A DNA stretch of 33,397 nucleotides from Proteiniphilum sp. UBA4977. GTDB lineage: Bacteria; Bacteroidota; Bacteroidia; Bacteroidales; Dysgonomonadaceae. The DNA lies in assembly GCA_002398565.1 (NCBI GenBank), contig DGZP01000062.1, positions 15,919 through 49,315 of the forward strand. Reading direction: 5' to 3'. The position numbers and the translations under genes were made by a program. Position 1 is the stretch's first letter. Every line of letters begins with the position of its first letter. The notes under the pieces are model-generated. The model searched no databases. It saw nothing but the letters and a program-made list of their open reading frames with translations, and was not told the DNA's origin. This document shows positions 31,279 to 33,397 of the stretch, in pieces.

Positions 31279-32841
31279 ATGTTACACTTTCGTAGAACAA
31301 TTTCATGCGTGGGGATGATCGGCTTAATCCCTCTTGCCTCCTGTGCTGGCAAAGATCCAAACACCAATAACGAACAAAGCGCGCCCAATGTGATCTATGT
31401 CTTTCCCGATCAGATGCGGAACAGCGCCATGGAGTTCTGGAGTAGCGAAAAATACGCATCGCACATTCGTTATAAAGGAGATCCTGTGATCACACCCAAT
31501 CTGAATAAGTTTGCCGATGAGGCTGTCGTGTTCTCTTCAGCCTACAGCAACACTCCCCTGAGCAGCCCTCACCGCGGCTCATTGCTTACCGGGATGTATC
31601 CGAACAAAAGCGGGGTGCCGTTAAATGTGAACTCCACCCGCCCTTTCAACTCTCTCAGAGATGACGCAACTACTATCAGCGATGTATATAGCCAAAACGG
31701 GTACAACTGTGCTTACATTGGGAAATATCATCTTGATGCCCCCACACCCAACGACCCGGATAAACCCGGACACTATGTGGAAGAGAGAAATCCGGTATGG
31801 GATGCTTACACACCACCCGGAAAGAGACACGGTTTCGACTTCTGGTATTCCTACGGCACGTTCGATGTGCACAAGAGACCCCATTACTGGGATACCGAAG
31901 GAAAAAGACATGAAATAAGGGAGTGGTCTCCCAAACATGAAATGGATATCGCGATCGATTATCTGAATAATCGAAATGGCCAAAGAGATTCCGCCAAGCC
32001 CTTCTTCATGATGATCAGCATGAATCCACCTCACCATCCTTATAGTTCGCTCGACGATTGCATGGAGGAAGACTACAACCTCTACAAAAACAAAACACCG
32101 GGGGAACTGCTTATTCGTGACAATGCCGATACCACCATGGCGAAGGCGGCATCTGCACCCTATTATTTTGCCCAGGTTACCGGAGTAGACCGGGAGTTTG
32201 GCAGGCTTCTCAAGGCTTTGGACAGCCTGGGACTGGCAGATAACACAATAGTGGTGTTTGCTTCGGACCACGGAGAAACATTGTGCAGTCAGGGTATCGA
32301 TGACCCCAAAAATTCACCTTACGCAGAATCGACCGACATCCCGTTTCTGGTCCGGTATCCCGACAGGCTGAAACCAAAGGTTGTGGATCTGATACTTTCC
32401 ACACCCGATATTATGCCCACATTATTGGGGTTGAGCGGACTGGAAGATCAGATACCCGGGGAGGTACAGGGTAGCAATTTCGCCGACTACCTGCTGACCG
32501 GCAAATCGGAAGTCTCTTTACCACAAAGTGCACTGTACATCCGGAACATGGATGGAGAGAAAGATGAAAACGGAAAAGTAATCACCTACTTCCCCGAGAC
32601 CAGAGGAGTGAAAACCGAAAGATTCACCCTCGCACTGACCATCAACAAGGAGACAAAAGAATTGAAAAAGACCTACTTCTTTGACAACAGAACCGACCCG
32701 TATCAATTGAACAACCTCCCACCCGATAGTTATCCTGCAGAAATGAAGATGCTGTTGACTGAACTGGGACAAAAACTAAAGAATATCGATGATCCCTGGT
32801 TCAACGAGAAGATCCTGGCAGACATGATACCGTACAATTAA
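31279..32841 (+). CDS. S1-family sulfatase, serine type, lipoprotein
   Basis: Third sulfatase, 520 residues, last gene of the operon. The maturation motif is S-S-P-H-R-G-S-L-L-T-G (95-105), with Ser95 modified. D44/Q45 (FPDQMR) and D330/H331 (SDHGET) are the likely metal ligands. Lipobox LASC (Cys22) predicts a lipoprotein; the following AGKD carries a single Lys-Asp, not enough to claim surface export. It is clearly a different S1 subgroup from the other two (FPDQ, long insertion around 120-200), so probably removes a different sulfate, such as GalNAc-4-O or uronate-2-O. A terminator follows at 32887-32924. Confidence 0.92.
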   Translation: MLHFRRTISCVGMIGLIPLASCAGKDPNTNNEQSAPNVIYVFPDQMRNSAMEFWSSEKYASHIRYKGDPVITPNLNKFADEAVVFSSAYSNTPLSSPHRGSLLTGMYPNKSGVPLNVNSTRPFNSLRDDATTISDVYSQNGYNCAYIGKYHLDAPTPNDPDKPGHYVEERNPVWDAYTPPGKRHGFDFWYSYGTFDVHKRPHYWDTEGKRHEIREWSPKHEMDIAIDYLNNRNGQRDSAKPFFMMISMNPPHHPYSSLDDCMEEDYNLYKNKTPGELLIRDNADTTMAKAASAPYYFAQVTGVDREFGRLLKALDSLGLADNTIVVFASDHGETLCSQGIDDPKNSPYAESTDIPFLVRYPDRLKPKVVDLILSTPDIMPTLLGLSGLEDQIPGEVQGSNFADYLLTGKSEVSLPQSALYIRNMDGEKDENGKVITYFPETRGVKTERFTLALTINKETKELKKTYFFDNRTDPYQLNNLPPDSYPAEMKMLLTELGQKLKNIDDPWFNEKILADMIPYN

Positions 32842-32886
32842 CAGCCAATACGGTCACCGATATATCTTTGAAACACTCTCATGGCA

Positions 32887-32924
32887 ACTCCCATCACCGA
32901 TTCTGATGGGAGTGCTGTTTTAAA
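32887..32924 (+). terminator. Rho-independent terminator of the utilisation operon
   Basis: Perfect 10-base stem ACTCCCATCA (32887-32896) with TGATGGGAGT (32904-32913), 7-base loop, then GCTGTTTTAAAA. The T-run is short but the GC-containing stem is strong, and it lies 45 bases after the last sulfatase stop. Confidence 0.75.
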
Positions 32925-33397
32925 ATACACAACCAACCAGTGAGAATCTTCCATGTTGTTATATGACTGATCGCTTCACTCCATAAAAGGCGCTCAAGAA
33001 GCATAATGTGGTACACCGCCCCAAATAGCAGAAAAACTGATTGAACAGGATTAAAGAACAGCATTTGAACAATTCTAAAAATAAAATAAACAAATCTGAA
33101 ACTATTCATTCCGGGCTCAGCCTGCCAATTTTTCAGAAAAAGGTAATTTTGCAACAAACATATTTTAAAGAAGAACACGGGTAATTGAAACTTGAAATGC
33201 CCACAGACGCACCCGATGAATTTAAGTCACCCTACATATAGTGAGAACCACGGGTAAAAGCAAAGAAGAAAAAGAAAGAAAGTGGCTATAAATTACACCC
33301 GCATTTCGACCCGAAAGACAGCATTGAATATATGTTAAAAACGAATATTGCCGTATGAAACGAGCATGAATTACGAAGTAATCGACTTTGTCAAAAT
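32914..33397. other. Right-end region without a supportable gene
   Basis: About 480 AT-rich bases. A minus-strand frame (32894-33178) could encode 94 hydrophobic residues, but it runs through the terminator hairpin and resembles nothing I know. Near 33240-33358 a short plus frame reads a lysine run and then YKLHPHFDPKDSIEYM before a stop; it may be a remnant of a decayed gene. A plus-strand TAATTTTG (33144-33151) fits the -7 consensus, and an ATG at 33366 opens a frame to the window end (MNYEVIDFVK), so a new gene may begin there. None is secure. Confidence 0.35.

Noticed and set aside
32894..33178. A small hydrophobic membrane protein on the minus strand (94 residues).
   Set aside because: It runs through the operon terminator hairpin, resembles no known family, and sits in AT-rich DNA where such frames arise by chance.
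1..33397. CRISPR arrays, tRNA or rRNA genes, insertion sequences, phage genes, toxin-antitoxin or defence systems.
   Set aside because: No repeat-spacer pattern, no structural-RNA signature and no transposase, integrase or nuclease-like protein was seen on either strand.

Overview
The window looks like chromosomal DNA of a glycan-degrading Bacteroidales bacterium. The evidence is a SusC/SusD pair, hybrid two-component regulators ending in an AraC domain, serine-type sulfatases, and TAnnTTTG promoter -7 elements. Genus cannot be told from the sequence; a Dysgonomonadaceae- or Bacteroidaceae-like host is a guess.

Left third (1-8526, minus strand): a cytoplasmic hexuronate-catabolism cluster read right to left: uxaC (glucuronate isomerase), a UxaE-like tagaturonate/fructuronate epimerase, an SDR resembling mannonate oxidoreductase, a KdgK-like PfkB kinase, 6-phosphogluconate dehydrogenase (gnd), and a LarA-family nickel epimerase. 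A Tat-signal Gfo/Idh/MocA oxidoreductase follows, cut by the window edge. The LarA-like gene beside gnd, with no mannonate dehydratase in the window, suggests a route mannonate -> gluconate -> 6-phosphogluconate -> ribulose-5-phosphate. This is the most novel metabolic idea here.

Middle (8527-10725): a regulatory region upstream of uxaC, then two headless genes meeting head to head at about 10055. One is the C-terminal part of a hybrid two-component regulator (minus strand). The other is the C-terminal part of a Gfo/Idh/MocA oxidoreductase (plus strand). This is a rearrangement breakpoint or an assembly/cloning chimera.

Right two thirds (10726-32841, plus strand): a LacI-family regulator, a complete hybrid two-component sensor-regulator, then one long operon: susC, susD, sulfatase, PL8 lyase, GH88 unsaturated glucuronyl hydrolase, second PL8 lyase, sulfatase, sulfatase, and a terminator. 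PL8 plus GH88 plus several sulfatases points to chondroitin/dermatan sulfate (possibly hyaluronan) as the substrate. The outer-membrane pair imports oligosaccharides, the lyases cut them into unsaturated disaccharides, the sulfatases desulfate them and GH88 releases the unsaturated uronate. The left cluster handles hexuronates in the cytoplasm, although kduI and a KDPG aldolase are not in the window.

Regulation: three palindromes of the form TGTG-N6-CACA (or a degenerate version) with a central CG lie at the lacI promoter and around the uxaC promoter. They suggest the LacI protein controls itself and the uronate operon. A separate near-perfect inverted repeat upstream of susC is a candidate site for the hybrid regulator. 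The last ~480 bases hold no gene I can support.
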